This document shows positions 50,476 to 60,591 of a DNA stretch of 64,000 nucleotides, in pieces. This DNA comes from Candidatus Sphingomonas phytovorans (GTDB lineage: Bacteria; Pseudomonadota; Alphaproteobacteria; Sphingomonadales; Sphingomonadaceae): assembly GCA_029202385.1 (NCBI GenBank), contig CP119314.1:2978501-3042500 (forward strand), written 5' to 3'. The notes under the pieces were generated by a model, which had not been told where the DNA came from, did not search any database, and saw only the letters and a program-made list of their open reading frames with translations. A program made the translations under genes and the position numbers. Positions within the stretch are counted from its first letter, which is position 1, and each line of letters opens with the position of its first letter.

Positions 50476-51363
50476 TCAACAAACCTCAGCAGTGTTGGCC
50501 GGCAACGGCCCCGGCGGGACACGGGCCTCGCTCAGATAGAAGGGGTCGCCGTCGATATGGTGGACCGGGCCATACGCCTTGCCGAGAACCGCATGGAGCG
50601 CGGGATCATAGGCCTTCAGGTCGGCGTCCGAGAGGATGCGGCGCCCATCGAAGATCACCATCCGCCCCGAGTTGAACCAGAACTGGCTGCCCACCGCCCA
50701 ATATTCGTCGATCGTGGTGGAGGCATATTCGCCCTTCCACCGGCCGTCCCTGAGCGCGGCGCGATAAGCGCGGTCGACCTCCTTGTAGAGGGTCGGATCG
50801 GCAGCGCGGATCGCCTGGAGGATATCGTGCGAGAATTCGTGAAGGAAGATCGTCTGGCCGTAATAACGCGAATTGCGCTGGCCGAGCAGGTCTTCCACCG
50901 CTCCGCTGGTCAGTTGGCCAGCCATGCCGCGTGCGCGGAAGTTCCAATAGGCACGGTCGGTCAGGCGGCCGATACGCTCGTCATAATGCTTGCGCTCGCA
51001 CCGGGTCAGCCGGGGATCGTCATGCGCCGGTTTCTTCCAGTCGCGCTGTTCCGGCAGGTCGAGCGTGCTCTCATCTTCAGCCATGATCGCGACGCGGTAG
51101 CCGGACGCCGCCAGCGCGCTGGCCAGATCGGGACGGTGGGCAAGCATGCCCTCGACGATCGCCTTCGCTACCAGCAGCGCACGATCGGGGACCTTGGCCG
51201 AGGACAGGACTGGGATGCCGTCCGCGTCGACATATTTGACGTAGAAGGGGTCCGCGTCGAGCGACACGGGCGGCGCGGCGACCTGCGCCACCACGCCCGT
51301 CGAGCCACCGGCCAGCCCGACGAGAAGGAGCAGCGGCAGGCCGATCCAGCCCACCGCCGTCAC
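50476..51363 (-). CDS. secreted putative zinc metallopeptidase
   Basis: 295 aa. A hydrophobic export segment (IGLPLLLLVGLAGGSTGVVAQ), then a domain with H175-E176-x-x-H179 (FLHEFSHDIL) and a downstream E220 in TTIDEYWAVGSQFWF that could be the third ligand, a gluzincin-type arrangement reminiscent of anthrax lethal factor-like peptidases. Probably periplasmic; the substrate is unknown. GTG start at 51363, 2 bp past the sdhA stop. Confidence 0.75.
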   Translation of the reverse strand: MTAVGWIGLPLLLLVGLAGGSTGVVAQVAAPPVSLDADPFYVKYVDADGIPVLSSAKVPDRALLVAKAIVEGMLAHRPDLASALAASGYRVAIMAEDESTLDLPEQRDWKKPAHDDPRLTRCERKHYDERIGRLTDRAYWNFRARGMAGQLTSGAVEDLLGQRNSRYYGQTIFLHEFSHDILQAIRAADPTLYKEVDRAYRAALRDGRWKGEYASTTIDEYWAVGSQFWFNSGRMVIFDGRRILSDADLKAYDPALHAVLGKAYGPVHHIDGDPFYLSEARVPPGPLPANTAEVC

Positions 51364-51364
51364 C

Positions 51365-53167
51365 TCAATAAACCCGCTTCTTCGGCTTGATATAATCGAT
51401 ATCGTCGGTGAGCGTGTAATCGTGCACCGGGCGGTAATCGATCTCGGTGGTGCCGCCCTTGCCGCCCCAGCCGTCGAATGTCGCGACGGTGTGCTTCATC
51501 CAGTTCGCGTCGTCGCGGTCGGGGAAATCCTCATGCATGTGCGCACCGCGGCTTTCCTGGCGGTTGGCGGCGCCCTTGATCGTGACCACGGCCTGGCCGA
51601 TCAGATTGTCGAGCTCCATCGTCTCGACCAGATCGGTATTCCAGATCAGCGAGCGGTCGCTGATGCCGACATCGGCGAAGCTTGAATAGATCGCGTCCAT
51701 CTTGGTGACGCCCTCCGCCAGCAGCGCGGTGTCGCGGAACACGGCGCAATGCTTCTGCATCGTGCGCTGCATCTCGGCGCGGACCTTCGCGGTCGGCGCG
51801 GCGCCCTTCGCATTGCGGAAATGATCGAGCCGGGTGAGCGCGAACTCCTCCGAGCCCTTGGGCAGCGCATTGTGCGGGGTGTTCGGCTTGAGCTGGTCCT
51901 TGAGGCGCAGGCCGGTCGCACGGCCGAACACGACGAGATCGATCAGCGAATTGGAGCCGAGCCGGTTGGCGCCGTGCACCGAGACGCAGGCCGCCTCGCC
52001 CACCGCGAACAGGCCGGGGATGATCGTGTCCGGGTTGCCGTCCTTGTTATGCACGACCTCGCCGTGATAATTGGTCGGGATGCCGCCCATATTATAATGC
52101 ACCGTCGGCGTGACGGGCAGCGGCTGGCGCGTCAGGTCGACACCGGCGAAAATCTTGCCCGTCTCGGTGATGCCCGGCAGGCGCTCGTGCAGCACCTTGG
52201 GATCGATATGGTCGAGGTGCAGGTAGATATAATCGCCATGCTCGCCGACGCCGCGCCCTTCGCGCATCTCCATCGCCATCGAGCGCGCCACCACGTCGCG
52301 GCTAGCCAGGTCCTTCGCCGACGGGGCATAGCGCTCCATGAAGCGCTCGCCCTCGGAGTTGGTCAGATAACCGCCCTCGCCGCGCGCGCCCTCGGTGATC
52401 AGCACGCCCGCGCCATAGATGCCGGTCGGATGGAACTGGACGAACTCCATGTCCTGAAGCGCGATGCCCGCGCGCAACGCCATGCCGTTGCCGTCACCGG
52501 TGCAGGTGTGCGCCGAGGTCGCCGACTGATAGACACGGCCGCCGCCGCCCGTCGCCAGCACCACCGCATGGCTGCGGAAGCGATGGATCGAGCCGTCCTC
52601 CATGCACAGCGCAATGACGCCGCGGCACTGGCCGTTCTCCATGATGAGATCGAGCGCGAAATATTCGACATAGAAGTCGGCGTCGTACTTCAGGCTCTGC
52701 TGGTAAAGCGCGTGGAGCATGGCATGGCCGGTGCGGTCGGCCGCGGCACAGGTGCGCTGCACGGGAGGACCCTCGCCCATATTCTGCATATGGCCACCGA
52801 ACGGGCGCTGGTAGATCGTCCCGCTCTCGTTGCGGCTGAACGGCACGCCGGCATGCTCGAGTTCATAGACCGCCGCCGGGGCCTCGCGAACCATATATTC
52901 GATCGCGTCCTGGTCGCCGAGCCAGTCCGATCCCTTGACGGTATCGAACATATGCCAGGTCCAGTGATCCGGCGAGTTGTTGCCCAGGCTCGCCGCGATG
53001 CCGCCCTGCGCCGCCACGGTGTGGCTGCGCGTCGGGAACACCTTGGTGATGCAGGCGGTCTTCAGGCCCGACTCGGCGATGCCCATGGTCGCGCGCAGGC
53101 CCGACCCGCCCGCTCCCACGACCACCGCGTCATAGGTGTGGTCGATGATCTTATAGGCTTCCGGCAT
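51365..53167 (-). CDS. sdhA: succinate dehydrogenase flavoprotein subunit
   Basis: 600 aa. FAD motif [16 protein letters not shown], covalent-flavin His in [15 protein letters not shown], and active-site segments [16 protein letters not shown] and HLDLRHL-type positions are recognisable. Oxidises succinate to fumarate. Follows sdhD with a 1-bp overlap. Its partner sdhB lies 9.3 kb away. Confidence 0.97.
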   Translation of the reverse strand: MPEAYKIIDHTYDAVVVGAGGSGLRATMGIAESGLKTACITKVFPTRSHTVAAQGGIAASLGNNSPDHWTWHMFDTVKGSDWLGDQDAIEYMVREAPAAVYELEHAGVPFSRNESGTIYQRPFGGHMQNMGEGPPVQRTCAAADRTGHAMLHALYQQSLKYDADFYVEYFALDLIMENGQCRGVIALCMEDGSIHRFRSHAVVLATGGGGRVYQSATSAHTCTGDGNGMALRAGIALQDMEFVQFHPTGIYGAGVLITEGARGEGGYLTNSEGERFMERYAPSAKDLASRDVVARSMAMEMREGRGVGEHGDYIYLHLDHIDPKVLHERLPGITETGKIFAGVDLTRQPLPVTPTVHYNMGGIPTNYHGEVVHNKDGNPDTIIPGLFAVGEAACVSVHGANRLGSNSLIDLVVFGRATGLRLKDQLKPNTPHNALPKGSEEFALTRLDHFRNAKGAAPTAKVRAEMQRTMQKHCAVFRDTALLAEGVTKMDAIYSSFADVGISDRSLIWNTDLVETMELDNLIGQAVVTIKGAANRQESRGAHMHEDFPDRDDANWMKHTVATFDGWGGKGGTTEIDYRPVHDYTLTDDIDYIKPKKRVY

Positions 53168-53556
53168 CAGACTGGCGCTCCGGCGGCAAAGGCGATCCTG
53201 AGGATCGAGAAGATGGCGATCGCGGCTGACGCGACGGTGAAGAAGTTGAGGGCGAGCATGGCGGCGACGCGGCCCTCGTCATGGAGGTAATCCTCGATCG
53301 CGACCTGAAGGCCCATGCGGAAATGATAGAAGACCGACGCGATCAGCAGGATCATCGGGATCGCCGCCCAGGCCGAGGCCATCCAGTCGTGCACAGTCGC
53401 GAAATCATAATTGGGCAGGCGCGCGATCGACGCGAGCAGCCAGAGCATCAGGAACAAGTTGGCCGCGGCGGTCACCCGCTGGTTCCACCAGTGATGCGCG
53501 CCTTCCCTGGCGGAGCCGAGGCCGCGGACGCGGCCGAGTTCGGTACCGTTGCCCAT
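53167..53556 (-). CDS. sdhD: succinate dehydrogenase membrane anchor SdhD
   Basis: 129 aa, three membrane helices. [28 protein letters not shown] is the SdhD opening, followed by the Asp-Tyr-containing second and third helices ([33 protein letters not shown]) with heme/quinone-site residues. 1 bp from sdhC. Confidence 0.93.
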   Translation of the reverse strand: MGNGTELGRVRGLGSAREGAHHWWNQRVTAAANLFLMLWLLASIARLPNYDFATVHDWMASAWAAIPMILLIASVFYHFRMGLQVAIEDYLHDEGRVAAMLALNFFTVASAAIAIFSILRIAFAAGAPV

Positions 53557-53557
53557 C

Positions 53558-53974
53558 TTATTTCCCCACGAGCAGATAGGCCCAGAACAGGGCGGTGAAG
53601 GTGATCGAGAAGACGAAGGTCAGCCAGGAGCCGGCCCGGTTGATCTTGAGCTCGAAGCCGGCGCCCGCGTCCATGATGAAATGGCGGATGCCGGTGGCGA
53701 TGTGCTGGAACAGCGACAGGGTCAGCCCGATGCCGAAGACATAGCCGACGATGTTCAGCCGGCCGTCCGCCAGCGTGAAGATGTCGGTGAAGGCAGCATA
53801 GGTTTCCTTGCCGCCCGCCAGGGCAGCAAGCCACCACACGAGCAGGATCGTGCCGACCGTCGCCAGCCCGTCACCGGTCACGCGGTGAAGGATCGAAACG
53901 GTCATATGGACGCCCCATTTCCACGCCGTCAGGTGCGGCGAGATCGGTCGGGCGGGGTTGCGTGGGCTAGCCAA
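53558..53974 (-). CDS. sdhC: succinate dehydrogenase cytochrome b556 subunit SdhC
   Basis: 138 aa. RPISPHLTAWKWGVHMTVSILHRVTGDGL is conserved in SdhC, and the heme ligand His lies in LFQHIATGIRHFIMDAG. Only a TTG at 53974 precedes this conserved N-terminus (the next ATG is inside it), with GAGAGG upstream, so a TTG start is likely. First gene of sdhCDA. Confidence 0.95.
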   Translation of the reverse strand: MASPRNPARPISPHLTAWKWGVHMTVSILHRVTGDGLATVGTILLVWWLAALAGGKETYAAFTDIFTLADGRLNIVGYVFGIGLTLSLFQHIATGIRHFIMDAGAGFELKINRAGSWLTFVFSITFTALFWAYLLVGK

Positions 53975-54109
53975 GGCGGGAAATCCTCTCGGACGGTCAG
54001 TGGCGCCGTATTAGTCCCGACGTCCCGCGATGCAAGGTGGATTGGACACAGGAGGCGATGCGCGCGATCGCGACCGATCACGCTGGCCCTGTTCGCCGCA
54101 TCCCGGTTT

Positions 54110-54754
54110 CTACGAGTCTGTAATTGCGCGCGACGAGTCATCCGTCGTTTCGGGTGCTGCCTCCCGCTCGGTCAGGATATGATCGATGAGACCCCATTCA
54201 AGCGCCTCCTCGGCCGTCATGAACCTGTCGCGGTCCAGGACCCGTTCGACCTCCTCATAGGTGCGCCCGCAATGCTCGGCATACAGCCTCGTGATACGGT
54301 GCTTGGTCTTCTCCACTTCCGCGGCATGGATGAGGATATCCGACGCCTGCCCCTGGAATCCGCCCAGGGGCTGATGAACGTGCAGGCTTGCATTGGGCAG
54401 CGCGGCGCGCTCGCCGGGCTGACCCGCCATCAGCAGGAACGACCCCATCGAGCGAGCCGTCCCCATGCACAGGGTATGCACCGGCGCCCTGATGTACCGC
54501 ATGGTATCGTACATCGCGAGGCCGCTGGTGATGACGCCGCCGGGAGAATTGATGTAAAGCTGGATCGGCTTTTTCGGATTCTCGCCTTCCAGAAAAAGCA
54601 GTTGCGCGCAGACTAGCGCCGAAATCGTATCGTTGACCTCTCCGTTGAGGAAGATGATCCGTTCGCGAAGCAGGCGGGAATAGATGTCGAAAGACCGCTC
54701 CCCCCGGCTTGATTGCTCGATGACCATGGGGACGAGTTGCATCGCTTCGCGCAC
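54110..54754 (-). CDS. clpP: ClpP-family protease subunit, divergent paralogue
   Basis: 214 aa. Triad: S102 in [16 protein letters not shown]127 in LHVHQPLGG and D176 in LDRDRFM. The residues before the Ser (TAR where QAA is usual) and the missing N-terminal loop make it look like a second, less typical ClpP rather than the main one. It starts at a GTG (54754) with AAAAGGA upstream; ATG 54742 is an alternative. No clpX is adjacent. Confidence 0.9.
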   Translation of the reverse strand: MREAMQLVPMVIEQSSRGERSFDIYSRLLRERIIFLNGEVNDTISALVCAQLLFLEGENPKKPIQLYINSPGGVITSGLAMYDTMRYIRAPVHTLCMGTARSMGSFLLMAGQPGERAALPNASLHVHQPLGGFQGQASDILIHAAEVEKTKHRITRLYAEHCGRTYEEVERVLDRDRFMTAEEALEWGLIDHILTEREAAPETTDDSSRAITDS

Positions 54755-54796
54755 GGGCGAATTCCTTTTCTTCCGGTATTTCTTCGGTCGGCGGTG

Positions 54797-55156
54797 TCAG
54801 GCAGCGCGCAGGAGGCAGGACCAGTTGTTGTTCGCCGCGCTTGGCGGCCGGCGGCCCAGCCGTGCATCCGTGAGCCCGTGGATGATTCTCAGCCTGGTGC
54901 CCCCCGCCGCATTGGGCTCGACCCGGAACGTCACCACGCTTTCGAGGAAGGGCGGTTCTCCGTCCTGCATCCTGTAGCGGATTTCCTCGCCCGGCGCGGT
55001 GGAGACCGGCTCCATGTCGGCCAGATCTCCTTTCGGCAACCAGGTCTCGCGAAAGGCGGGGATGCTGATCGCCCGCCACACCTTTTCGGGCGGCGCATCG
55101 AGGTCGTAGTCGAGCACCAGGTCCTGCGCCGGGCTCTCGCCCTTCACGTCGTTCAT
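54797..55156 (-). CDS. SRPBCC (AHSA1-like) domain protein
   Basis: 119 aa. DLVLDYDLDAPPEKVWRAISIPAFRETWLPKGD is the opening of the START/Bet v1-like AHSA1 family, and RMQDGEPPFLESVVTFRVEPNAAGGTRLRIIHG completes the beta-sheet. It overlaps the ArsR gene by 4 bp. ArsR-SRPBCC pairs are common and often respond to xenobiotics; the ligand is unknown. Confidence 0.88.
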   Translation of the reverse strand: MNDVKGESPAQDLVLDYDLDAPPEKVWRAISIPAFRETWLPKGDLADMEPVSTAPGEEIRYRMQDGEPPFLESVVTFRVEPNAAGGTRLRIIHGLTDARLGRRPPSAANNNWSCLLRAA

Positions 55157-55467
55157 TGGTCCATATCCTTCAGCAAGGCCTTGAGGGCATCGACACGGGC
55201 CGGCCAATAGGCGCGATACTTCGTCAGCCATCCGGCGATGAGCGCCAGACCATCCGGATCGACCTGATAGTTCACGAAGCGGCCCTGCCGCTCCTCCCGC
55301 ACCAGCCTTGCGTTGCGCAGGACCGAAAGATGCTGGGACATCGCCGGCTGGCTGATCGTCATCCCCTCGCGCAAGGCGCTGGCGTTCATGCTCCCGCTCG
55401 CCAGCTTCTCGAAGATCGCACAGCGGGTCGGGTCGGCCAGCGCCTTGAAGATGTCATTCTGGATCAT
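55153..55467 (-). CDS. ArsR-family transcriptional regulator
   Basis: 104 aa. Winged helix (FKALADPTRCAIFEKLASGSMNASALREGMTISQPAMSQHLSVLRNARLVREERQGRFVNYQVD) without the Cys metal-site of ArsR/SmtB, so likely a non-metal sensor. Upstream gene of the SRPBCC pair. ATG 55467 fits the standard start (MIQNDIFKALADPTR). Confidence 0.92.
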   Translation of the reverse strand: MIQNDIFKALADPTRCAIFEKLASGSMNASALREGMTISQPAMSQHLSVLRNARLVREERQGRFVNYQVDPDGLALIAGWLTKYRAYWPARVDALKALLKDMDQ

Positions 55468-55608
55468 GCCGATACATAAGCACTCACTTATCTGATTCGC
55501 AAGCCCCCAGGCGCCGACTGGCACCGTTTTGCGCATAAATCGGCACCACTTCCTAACTCGCCTTTAACCTTATCCCGATAGCTCCTCTGCAGAACCGCTT
55601 GGACGCGG

Positions 55609-56994
55609 ATGGTCGCCAGCTACGGAGTTCCGCCCTTGACCCCCAGTGACTTGCCCACCCCCGGCACGATTGCCGCCAAGGTGGATATCGCGGCCAGGCT
55701 TCGCGTCTTCGATGTCGACGGATCGCTGGCGGGCGCCAGTCGCGATGCGTGGAACGTGATCGAGCCCGAAATCCGGGCGATCTCGGAGGGCTATTGGCAG
55801 CAATGGCTGCGCTGTTTCGCCGACGAACGCATCTGGGCACCGCACGAAACCGCGAAGATGATCGAGGTCGGCTGCACCTTCCTGCGCAACCGCTTCCTCG
55901 ACACGACCGGCCGGGCCTGGATCGAATCGATCGAACGCTCCGTCGCCGCCGCCTATGTCGGCGACGTCTCGCCGCTCGCGCTGCTGTCGATGATCAATGC
56001 CAGCGACCGGGTCGCGCTTGGCGTCATTACCCGCAAGGTCGACCGCGACGATGCGCGCCTGCCGGTGCTGGTCGATACGCTCATGCGCCTATCCGCGCTC
56101 GAGGGCGAGATCACCGTCGCCATCTACAATGCCTATCGCGAGCATCTCGCCCAGGCCGGCCGCGACAAGCTCGCCGCCGAGTTTCGTGACGGAATCGCCC
56201 AGATGGTCGAGAGCGCAACCCAGGAATCGAGCGCCCTGCGCGGCCAGTCGGTGCGTACCTCCACTTCGGCGCGCGGCATGCTCGGCAAGACCTCCGAAGT
56301 CGCCGCCGCCGCGGAGCAATCAGCCGTCGCGATGCGCGAGGCGGCGCAGACCGCCGCCGGCCTGATCCGCGCGATCGAGGATGCCCGTACCGAAGTCGAA
56401 GCAGCCGCGGAGATCGCCACCCGCGCATCGAGCCAGGCCGGCCTTGCGGTCGGCATGTCCGAAACCCTGTCAGACCATGCGCAATCGATCGAATCGATCC
56501 TTGGCCTGATCCGCGACATTGCCGGTCAGACCAACCTCCTCGCCCTCAACGCAACGATCGAAGCAGCGCGTGCCGGCGACGCCGGCCGCGGTTTCGCCGT
56601 GGTCGCCCAGGAAGTGAAGAGCCTCGCCAACCAGACGGCCCGCGCCACCGACGATATCGCCGCGAAGATCGCGGCGATCCAGTCCGCCACGCGATCCACC
56701 GTCGATACCAACGCGTCGATCAAGGCAACCGTTTCCGAAGTGCAGGAAAGCGCCAACCGAATCCGCTTCGCCATGGAAGCGCAGGCGCAGACCGTGACGG
56801 CGATCACCGCCGCGGTGGACGAGACAGCCCTTGCCGCCGATTCAATGTCCAACACGATCGCCGCCATCCGCGAGGATACCGAGACCGTCGCTTCCGACAT
56901 CGAGCGCGTCGGCCAGGGATTCGATTCACTTGATGGTAGGCTTGGTACGCTCAAGAACAGCGCGGGCGAGTTCGTCGCCAAAGTCGCTGCATGA
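55609..56994 (+). CDS. cytoplasmic methyl-accepting chemotaxis-type protein, globin-coupled-like
   Basis: 461 aa, no membrane helix. The N-terminal ~185 residues are all-helical and resemble a protoglobin sensor ([20 protein letters not shown]; the heme ligand is not certain). The C-terminal signalling domain has the MCP hairpin [32 protein letters not shown] at 309-340. HemAT-type proteins sense oxygen. No CheR/CheB pentapeptide at the end. Tandem paralogue of the next gene. Confidence 0.87.
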   Translation: MVASYGVPPLTPSDLPTPGTIAAKVDIAARLRVFDVDGSLAGASRDAWNVIEPEIRAISEGYWQQWLRCFADERIWAPHETAKMIEVGCTFLRNRFLDTTGRAWIESIERSVAAAYVGDVSPLALLSMINASDRVALGVITRKVDRDDARLPVLVDTLMRLSALEGEITVAIYNAYREHLAQAGRDKLAAEFRDGIAQMVESATQESSALRGQSVRTSTSARGMLGKTSEVAAAAEQSAVAMREAAQTAAGLIRAIEDARTEVEAAAEIATRASSQAGLAVGMSETLSDHAQSIESILGLIRDIAGQTNLLALNATIEAARAGDAGRGFAVVAQEVKSLANQTARATDDIAAKIAAIQSATRSTVDTNASIKATVSEVQESANRIRFAMEAQAQTVTAITAAVDETALAADSMSNTIAAIREDTETVASDIERVGQGFDSLDGRLGTLKNSAGEFVAKVAA

Positions 56995-57030
56995 GCCCAG
57001 GACTCGTGGGCATTGGGAGGATGTGACTGA

Positions 57031-58401
57031 ATGGCGCAGAATAGCGCAGGCAGTATAGGGGGCTGGAGCGGCGATTCGCGCTCCATCGCAGAGCATGTCG
57101 CGAACTATGACTGGGACGGCGCGATCGCCCCGGCCTCGGCCGAAATCGCGCGCCTGATCCAGGGCAGCGAGGCGGATATCGCCGCGGCTTTCTGGGAACA
57201 ATATCTGGCGCTGCCGGTGGTCTCGCACCTGCGCAAGCATCTCGGGCCTGACCAGATCGCCAGGCGGGTCGCCCGTAGCGCCGAATATACCCGCGCCAAA
57301 TATCAGCGGCCGTTCGATGATGCCTGGATGCTGATGGCCTTCCGCCATGCCGATGGATCGCACCGGCTGAACATTCCACTCCAGGCATTATTGTCGTCGC
57401 TGAGCTTCTCGCACAGCCGCACGCTCGAGGTGATCGAAAGGAAGATGGGCGGCGACACAAGCCGGCTGCGTGAGCTTTCCGATGTGGTCCAGCGGCTCGG
57501 CCTGGTCGAGGCCGATGTGATGGCGTCGCACCTTGGCGCGCGCGATGTCGAGCGTGCGCGCGAGGAGCGGCGGACCCGCTCCGCCCAGTTCAGCGAAAGC
57601 ATCGCCCAGTCGATCGAAGGCACGGCGACGCTTGGTAACCGGATCCGGGTGCAGGCGCAGCGCGCCTCTGCTTCAGCGCGCGGCATGCTCGGCAAGACCT
57701 CCGAAGTTGCTGCCGCCGCCGAACAATCGGCGATCGCGATGCGCGAGGCCGCGCGGACCGCCGCCGGCCTGATCCGCGCGATCGAGGATGCCCGCGGCGA
57801 AGTGGAAGCGGCGGCCGAAATCGCGACCCGTGCGTCAAGCCAGGCGGGCGACGCCGTCGGCATGTCCGAAACGCTGAGCGTCCATGCGCAGTCGATCGAA
57901 TCGATCCTGGGCCTGATCCGCGACATTGCCGGCCAGACCAACCTTCTCGCCCTCAACGCGACGATCGAGGCGGCACGTGCCGGCGATGCCGGGCGCGGTT
58001 TCGCGGTCGTCGCGCAGGAAGTGAAGTCATTGGCGAACCAGACGGCCCGCGCCACTGACGATATCGCCGCCAAGATCGCCGCGATCCAGTCGGCCACGCG
58101 ATCGACCGTCGACACCAACGCATCGATCAAGTCGACCGTCTCCGACGTGCAGGACAGCGCCAACCGAATCCGCTTCGCCATGGAAGCGCAGGCGCAGACC
58201 GTGACGGCAATCACCGCCGCGGTGGATGAAACGGCGCTTGCGGCCGATTCCATGTCCAACACCATCGCGACGATCCGCGAGGACACCGAAAGCGTAGCCA
58301 CCGAGATCGATGCGCTGGGCCGCGAGTTCGGCGAGGTCGACGACCGGCTGAGCGGGTTGAAGGGGGCAGCGGATACGTTCTCGGCGAGTGTCGCGGCTTA
58401 G
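57031..58401 (+). CDS. cytoplasmic methyl-accepting chemotaxis-type protein, paralogue
   Basis: 456 aa. From [20 protein letters not shown] to [16 protein letters not shown] it is nearly identical to the preceding MCP, including the hairpin, while the N-terminal sensor (about 1-190, with [25 protein letters not shown]) is diverged. Globin-coupled-type sensor is the likely fold. The 36-bp gap and shared strand point to tandem duplication followed by sensor divergence. Confidence 0.87.
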   Translation: MAQNSAGSIGGWSGDSRSIAEHVANYDWDGAIAPASAEIARLIQGSEADIAAAFWEQYLALPVVSHLRKHLGPDQIARRVARSAEYTRAKYQRPFDDAWMLMAFRHADGSHRLNIPLQALLSSLSFSHSRTLEVIERKMGGDTSRLRELSDVVQRLGLVEADVMASHLGARDVERAREERRTRSAQFSESIAQSIEGTATLGNRIRVQAQRASASARGMLGKTSEVAAAAEQSAIAMREAARTAAGLIRAIEDARGEVEAAAEIATRASSQAGDAVGMSETLSVHAQSIESILGLIRDIAGQTNLLALNATIEAARAGDAGRGFAVVAQEVKSLANQTARATDDIAAKIAAIQSATRSTVDTNASIKSTVSDVQDSANRIRFAMEAQAQTVTAITAAVDETALAADSMSNTIATIREDTESVATEIDALGREFGEVDDRLSGLKGAADTFSASVAA

Positions 58402-58468
58402 ACATAGTGAAGGTGTGGCCTGAGTCCTGCTCAGCGCGGCTCCGAATCGATCCGCTTCGCAGGTGTTG

Positions 58469-58705
58469 CTACAATGGGACCCGCCACGGATCTTCGGGAC
58501 CGATATCGGTCAACGCGCAGTCGAGATAGAAGGCCGCATGGGACGGTTCCCCCGGACTACCACTGGCCCCGTCCGCAAGACGCGCCGCATATGCGCCGGC
58601 CTTGTCGATATGAAAGTCGCGCGCGTCGACAGTCTCAGCGGCCTTCGCCTTCTTCAATTCTTCGCGAAGGCCGTGCCAGCATGAGGTCCGCTCGATCGTT
58701 TGCAT
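58469..58705 (-). CDS. small hypothetical protein
   Basis: 78 aa, ATG 58705 with GGAG at normal spacing. MQTIERTSCWHGLREELKKAKAAETVDARDF then FYLDCALTDIGPEDPW. Codon positions look coding. No domain recognised; lies between the second MCP and the esterase, transcribed opposite to the MCP. Confidence 0.55.
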   Translation of the reverse strand: MQTIERTSCWHGLREELKKAKAAETVDARDFHIDKAGAYAARLADGASGSPGEPSHAAFYLDCALTDIGPEDPWRVPL

Positions 58706-58837
58706 CGGCCTGCTCCAACGAGAGGGAGAGGATCATCCGACCCTCCTATGATATCAAAGACGGCATTGGCAGCGGATACCTTCTCGGCGAGGGTAACGGC
58801 CTTGGGCTGGCTCACCAGTTGCAGGCCCAATTCCAGA

Positions 58838-59833
58838 CTAAGCCGGCCGCCGCCACTGTTCCTTGACGAAGCGGGCGACCTCCTCCGCCAATTCCTTATC
58901 CTCCGGCGCTCCCATGAAACCGCCATGCGGCATCGCCTCGAAGATGTGGAGTTCGGTCGATATGCGCGCCCGGCGCAGCACGCGATGCATCCTGACCGCG
59001 TTGGACAGGAAAAGGTCCCGCGTGCCGCTCTGAATAAAGGTGGGAGGAAAGCCTTGCTGAAAGTCGCCGAAGAGCGGCGAGAGATAGGGATGCGTTAGAT
59101 CGGCGCCACCGGCATAGAGCAGGTTCGTCGACATGAGCGGCCCGGGCAGGACCACGTCGATGGTCCGGTTGGCGTGGAAGCTGTCGCCTGATTCAGTCAG
59201 GTCGACCTCAGGCGACAGCAGGACCAGCGCCGCCGGCAAGGGAAAGCCCTCGTCCCGCGCGCGGAGCACGGTGGCGACAGCGAGATTACCGCCGGCCGAC
59301 CTGCCGCCGATGACGATATCCTCCGGGCGGTGATGATCCAGGACGTGCCGATAGGTGACCATGCAGTCGTCCAGCGCGGCAGGATATGGGTGTTCGGGCG
59401 GCGTCCGGTAGTCGACGCCGTAGCAAACCACGCCATGCTGGTCGGCCTGCATCCGTGCGCCCGCACGACACGCCTCGCCTCCCCCGAAGATCAGCGCGCC
59501 ACCATGGAGATCGATATAGGCACCCCCGGCGAAGGTCGCCGTCTCCGGCGTGGCTACATGAACGGTCGCCTCGCCGAGCTCGATCGTCTCGACGCTCGAA
59601 CGCAGGCTGCCTGCCAGTTCCTTGACAGCCGTTGCGTAGTGAAGGTCGACCGCAGCCTTCATGCCCAGCCATGCTTCATGATCGTCAGGCGGCGGCATGA
59701 CGTGCAGGGAATTGAGCGGAACCCCGTCTTCGCGCACGAGACGCCTGAGGGCAGCCTGAGCCTCCGCGCTGATCGACTGCGGGAAGGGCACCATATGGTG
59801 ATCGATCCTTACGCCCGCTTGATTTTCTTCCAT
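58838..59833 (-). CDS. HSL-type alpha/beta hydrolase (esterase)
   Basis: 331 aa. Oxyanion motif HGGALIFGG, nucleophile GRSAGGN, acid DLFLSN and His in PHGGF match the hormone-sensitive-lipase family of bacterial esterases. Likely cytosolic, hydrolysing short acyl esters. ATG 59833 chosen over the longer upstream frame, which is Arg-rich shadow sequence. Confidence 0.9.
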   Translation of the reverse strand: MEENQAGVRIDHHMVPFPQSISAEAQAALRRLVREDGVPLNSLHVMPPPDDHEAWLGMKAAVDLHYATAVKELAGSLRSSVETIELGEATVHVATPETATFAGGAYIDLHGGALIFGGGEACRAGARMQADQHGVVCYGVDYRTPPEHPYPAALDDCMVTYRHVLDHHRPEDIVIGGRSAGGNLAVATVLRARDEGFPLPAALVLLSPEVDLTESGDSFHANRTIDVVLPGPLMSTNLLYAGGADLTHPYLSPLFGDFQQGFPPTFIQSGTRDLFLSNAVRMHRVLRRARISTELHIFEAMPHGGFMGAPEDKELAEEVARFVKEQWRRPA

Positions 59834-59988
59834 CAGCCTGTTCCTGGATCGCGACCACGTTGAGGGCCTCCGCTTAGCGCCCCTCGCGCCAGGAAACAGC
59901 CCTCCCCTCGCCGACACCATCGCGACGACCGCGAGGCACCTGAAGCATCACCACCGGGATCGACGTGCGTCCGGTCCATAGTCTCGTT

Positions 59989-60488
59989 TTACCGGGCCCC
60001 GAATCCCGCATGGTACTCGACCTCGCCCACAGGATTGTCGCCGCTGAAGGCCAGGGCCTGAAAATATTCGGGTGGCACCCCGCCATAGGTCAGGCCGGCA
60101 CGAGGCTCGAAGCCGAAACGCCGATAATATCCGGGATCGCCAAGGACGACACAGCCGCGCGCGCCCCGCGCTTTCAGATCGTCCAGCCCCCCCCCGCGAT
60201 GAGCCGGGAGCCGATGCCCTCGCGCTGGCGCCCGGGGGCAACGGAAACCGGCCCCAGTCCGAACCATCCCCGATCTGCGCCGTCGATCGTGATAGGCGAG
60301 AAGGCGACATGCCCGACCAGAATGCCGTCATCGATGGCGACCAGCGACACCGTCAGCGCGCCAGCGGCCCGAAGCGCATCGACGATCGCCGCTTCGGCCT
60401 GCTCGCTGTGCGGCTGGCCGATAAAGGCAGTCTGCGTCACGGTGCGGATGGCGGCTTCGTCGCCGGGACGTTCCTGAACGATCTGCAT
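59989..60488 (-). pseudogene. GNAT acetyltransferase, frameshifted in a C9 tract
   Basis: MQIVQERPGDEAAIRTVTQTAF ... GPVSVAPGRQREGIGSRLIA is a GNAT acetyl-CoA domain up to the G9 run (plus-strand C9, 60187-60195). There the frame breaks, giving GGGWTI and stop; in the next frame LDDLKARGARGCVVLGDPGYYRRFGFEPRAGL continues the same fold to 59989. One more G would restore a ~167-aa protein. It may be a sequencing error, a real mutation or phase variation. Confidence 0.88.
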
Positions 60489-60591
60489 CCTGCTCTCCTC
60501 GGCGCGCATGCTACCGCAAAAGCGGGAAACGGGGAGCATCGCGCAAAACATATCCGTGGCTCGCCAATGCCCTGCGCGCTAAGCGCGCGCC

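Noticed and set aside
51749..53290. 513-aa plus-strand ORF
   Set aside because: Antisense shadow of sdhA.
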